The notes below the pieces were generated by a model, which saw nothing but the letters and a program-made list of their open reading frames with translations, ran no database searches and was not told the origin of the DNA. Position numbers and translations under genes: made by a program. Shown piece after piece: positions 61,541-64,000 of a stretch of 64,000 bases of DNA; the first letter of the stretch is position 1; each line of letters opens with the position of its first letter. The DNA comes from Archegozetes longisetosus (taxonomy: Eukaryota > Arthropoda > Arachnida > Sarcoptiformes > Trhypochthoniidae): positions 3,582,573 to 3,646,572 of the forward strand of contig JAEMBT020000004.1 in NCBI GenBank assembly GCA_018873245.2. Reading direction: 5' to 3'.

Positions 61541-63680
61541 ATGGATGCAATCAATCCGAAATTATTCCTTGAAAGCAAAGAAATTGAACTTATTTATAAT
61601 AATTCATATCCATTCTTACAAAAATATGTTGAAGGCATTAATATGTCTAAGATAGGCTCAAGATCAATCGATGGATCAATGGTTGATAGTGATAAGTTTT
61701 ATATAGTTACAAATGAAGATAATGTGAGTCTAATGAGAAATTTGACTTATAATGAGGTTCTACGCCAATTGAGCCAAAGACAGTCGAGTTTCGACAATTA
61801 AGTCAAAGAAAATTGAGCCTTGCGACATTCGAGCCTCATTTTAAAAACTGCAATTTTATATTTGTGGGAATGCCTTGGAAATGATACTTGCAACCATTTT
61901 ATAATGTGATCTCTTTACGGAATGTAATTACAGATATGGTCTCTATTGTACTATTTCTTAGTAGTAATATTCACTAATAAGTCAATCAAATAATTGACTG
62001 CTCTCTATCACATGTTTATATTAAATTCCGTAAAACGGATCCTATGATAAAATGGCCGCAAGTATCATGTCCAAGGTATTCATTCATTTATTGAAAAATT
62101 AAGCTTAACTATTGGTGGCTCAACTGTCGCAAAGCTCAATTGTCTCAATCTCAATTGTAATAGTTCAATTGACGTACTTCATTATAATAAATTACTTAAG
62201 CCCTCGTTTCAGCACATTTCGACTAATTTATAAAATTATCTTCAAAAAAAAGATTTTTCTAATTAAATCAATATTTATTTTCCTGGATTAGATTCATTTT
62301 CATTCGGTAGATAACATATCACTTTATGGATTGACAGCTGCATTGATGTTGAAAGAAATCGCGAATAAAGTGAATAAAAGGTAAGAAACTTGAAATATTT
62401 TAGATACTAGGTTTAGAAATAATATTTTATGAGTTTGAACTTATGGTTTCAAAATAGTATTCATCTTTACGTAACGGACTACACTCCTGAATATGAAAAC
62501 TTAATGAGCAATAATTCAATTGATTCATATGATATCGATAATGCGATCAATTATGTTCTATATACAATAGACCACGGAATCAAATGTACTCGACCTCAAT
62601 TTCTTATTAATTACTTTTCATTTTTAACAAAAGTTAAGCAACTATCACGTGCAGAAAAAATGAACATTTGGAAAGGATTTGACACTAAAATTTGGCTCTT
62701 TATTATTATATTCTATTTAAGTTGTGTTGTATTCAATGCATTTATCACAAGAGGTCAAAAAAGAGAAAATATTTTACAAAAACTTTTATCATCGATATAC
62801 ATCTATTACCAAACATTGTTGAATAAGGGCGATTGTCGTAAACCATTTAACTTAATTTACTTGTTTTGGATAATTGCACTTTTTCCTTTGATTGAAATTT
62901 TTAAGAATGATCTATTAGCTAATTTGGCCACTATCAAAGAGATACGTATGGATACTGCAAAACAATTACTCGATTCAAAGTTTATTACATTTTTTCCTTC
63001 ATCAACAATCCAGTTTTGGGATCAAATATTTCAAATTGATTATAGAAATGAGCTTTCACTTACGATAAACAGTTTAAAGCCTCAGGCACATTCGTTCAGT
63101 TATATGTTTACCGATTGGATGAACAGTTTGAAAGGTCTGCCAGTAGATGAAATTTTGGAAGAAATAAATAAAGGAGCAATTTCGACACATGAGCGTAATA
63201 TAAGAGTCACTTTTGAGATTTTGAGTCGCTATGGAAAAGCACATATAGCTGAAGACAAGTATTTACTAACTTTGATCACACCGTTTTGTTATAAACCTAA
63301 CTTTGGACACGAAATATTGGCTCAAAACTTGTAATTGAAATTTTATAAATAATTTATTATATATTTGAGCAAACAATTGTCTATCAATTTTTATAAATAG
63401 AGCCACACTTGCATTTGAAACCGGAATAACTAATTATTGGCGTGAATCAAGAGAAAGATTTTACGCAAAAGTCATCTTATCACTAGTTTCAAAGTATAAA
63501 AAGGAACTAGTCAACAACATAACTCAAGAAAGTGCTTTGATCTGGGCTTCAACTAAATTAAAAGATATTCAATCGCTTTTCATCAATCTCGTATATGTTT
63601 TCATAACTTCATCTATAGTTTTGCTTTTGGAATTAATTGTGAATTTTTCATATCTATATTCAGCTCGAAATTATAAATGA
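61541..63680 (+). CDS. Ionotropic receptor copy C, intact 4-exon gene
   Basis: Exons are 61541-61723, 62292-62380, 62434-63330 and 63401-63680 (phases 0, 2, 2), giving 482 residues. Donors are GTGAGT, GTAAGA and GTAATT; the exon 3 acceptor (TTTTATGAG) is pyrimidine-poor but is the only one that keeps the frame. Exons 1-2 give early S1 (DSDKFYIVTNEDN then HSVDNISLYGLTAALMLKEI). Exon 3 gives later S1, TM1 (about 177-196), the pore helix (207-227, ending NKGDCRKP), TM3 (230-257, LIYLFWIIALFPLIEIFKND) and S2 (FWDQIFQIDYRNEL, FCYKPNFGHEILAQNL). Exon 4 gives ATLAFETGITNYW and TM4 (about 449-471). There is no signal peptide or amino-terminal domain. It is probably a divergent plasma-membrane chemosensory channel; the ligand is unknown. 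A MITE occupies intron 1. Confidence 0.75.
61738..62196. repeat. MITE with subterminal repeats in intron 1 of receptor C
   Basis: Mirror-image ends ACTTATAATGAGGTTCTACG / ATTTATTATAATGAAGTACG continue into YCAATTGA and repeated CAATTGAGC-type units (left: AATTGAGCCTTGCGACATTC; right mirrored: AATTGAGCTTTGCGACAGTT). The architecture is shared with 36082-36722. It replaces the position where receptor B carries a different MITE. Confidence 0.7.
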
Positions 63681-64000
63681 AATACAACTAAACTTATTTT
63701 GCCTATAGTTGACACGATATCTGAAAAGAAACAATTTTTCAATTCTAATAATAAGTGATTATGTTTTTGCATAAAATTTGATTCATTATTGAAAATTTCA
63801 CAATAATGCATATGTCATACTTAATGAAGCTATCAAAAGGTCCAATGTTAACTGGCATTGTCATTCATATTGTATTTAATTTTCTGTGCATTAGTCCTTC
63901 AATATATTTTGGTACTAATCAGTTTACTCGATATTTAACAAGACATTTAACTGTTCGTAAAAATATATTTACTTAATTATAAGCAAAGCTATTTATTAAA
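63681..64000. other. 3' flank of receptor C
   Basis: AT-rich DNA. The end (63840-63990) repeats part of 55740-55910. No gene is present. Confidence 0.4.

Overview
This is an AT-rich (roughly 70% A+T) eukaryotic nuclear window. It has few genes, short GT-AG introns (about 54-90 bp inside the genes that can be modelled) and many DNA transposons. The gene content (divergent ionotropic receptors lacking the N-terminal domain, ABCG transporter relics, tyrosine/glycine-rich secreted peptides, an extended synaptotagmin, and mariner, Tc1, hAT and Merlin elements) points to an arthropod. An acariform mite would fit, but the sequence alone does not settle the species.

Layout. 1-14 kb is almost gene-free: a truncated dispersed repeat, a decayed mariner/IS630-type transposase (7.8-8.4 kb), an unidentified decayed coding stretch (9.1-10.3 kb) and several MITEs. 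14-22.5 kb holds two paralogous secreted Tyr/Gly-rich peptide genes on the minus strand. Between them lie two tandem, heavily broken ABCG transporter pseudogenes on the plus strand. 23-31.7 kb is transposon territory: a 483-bp hAT-like element, a Tc1 transposase split by a 945-bp element with an 11-bp target duplication, several fold-backs, and a ZBED5-like hAT pseudogene. 32.4-34.7 kb carries the best-supported gene, a two-exon extended synaptotagmin-like protein (SMP plus two C2 domains). 39.5-43.1 kb is a four-exon divergent ionotropic receptor whose large first intron holds a fold-back element, itself interrupted by a hAT element.

43-64 kb contains a dispersed receptor subfamily: one plus-strand fragment (49.0 kb), one minus-strand copy (52.2-54.1 kb) and one plus-strand copy (61.5-63.7 kb). 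The two long copies share exact exon lengths and phases for three of four exons. Comparing them exposes several precise transposon insertions with recognisable empty sites. The same region holds a Merlin element, a full-length but dead mariner with a GA microsatellite inside its transposase, several hAT-like MITEs with 8-bp target duplications, and a small Gly/Cys-rich gene.

The main biology is a lineage-specific, AT-rich receptor/transporter neighbourhood being duplicated and dismantled by cut-and-paste elements. The clearest working genes are the synaptotagmin, the two Gly-rich peptides and the 61.5-kb receptor. No wholly new system is demonstrated. The less usual items are a roughly 370-bp module shared by a receptor intron and an ABCG pseudogene, a MULE-like element carrying a small membrane-protein ORF, and a MITE pair with subterminal tandem repeats.
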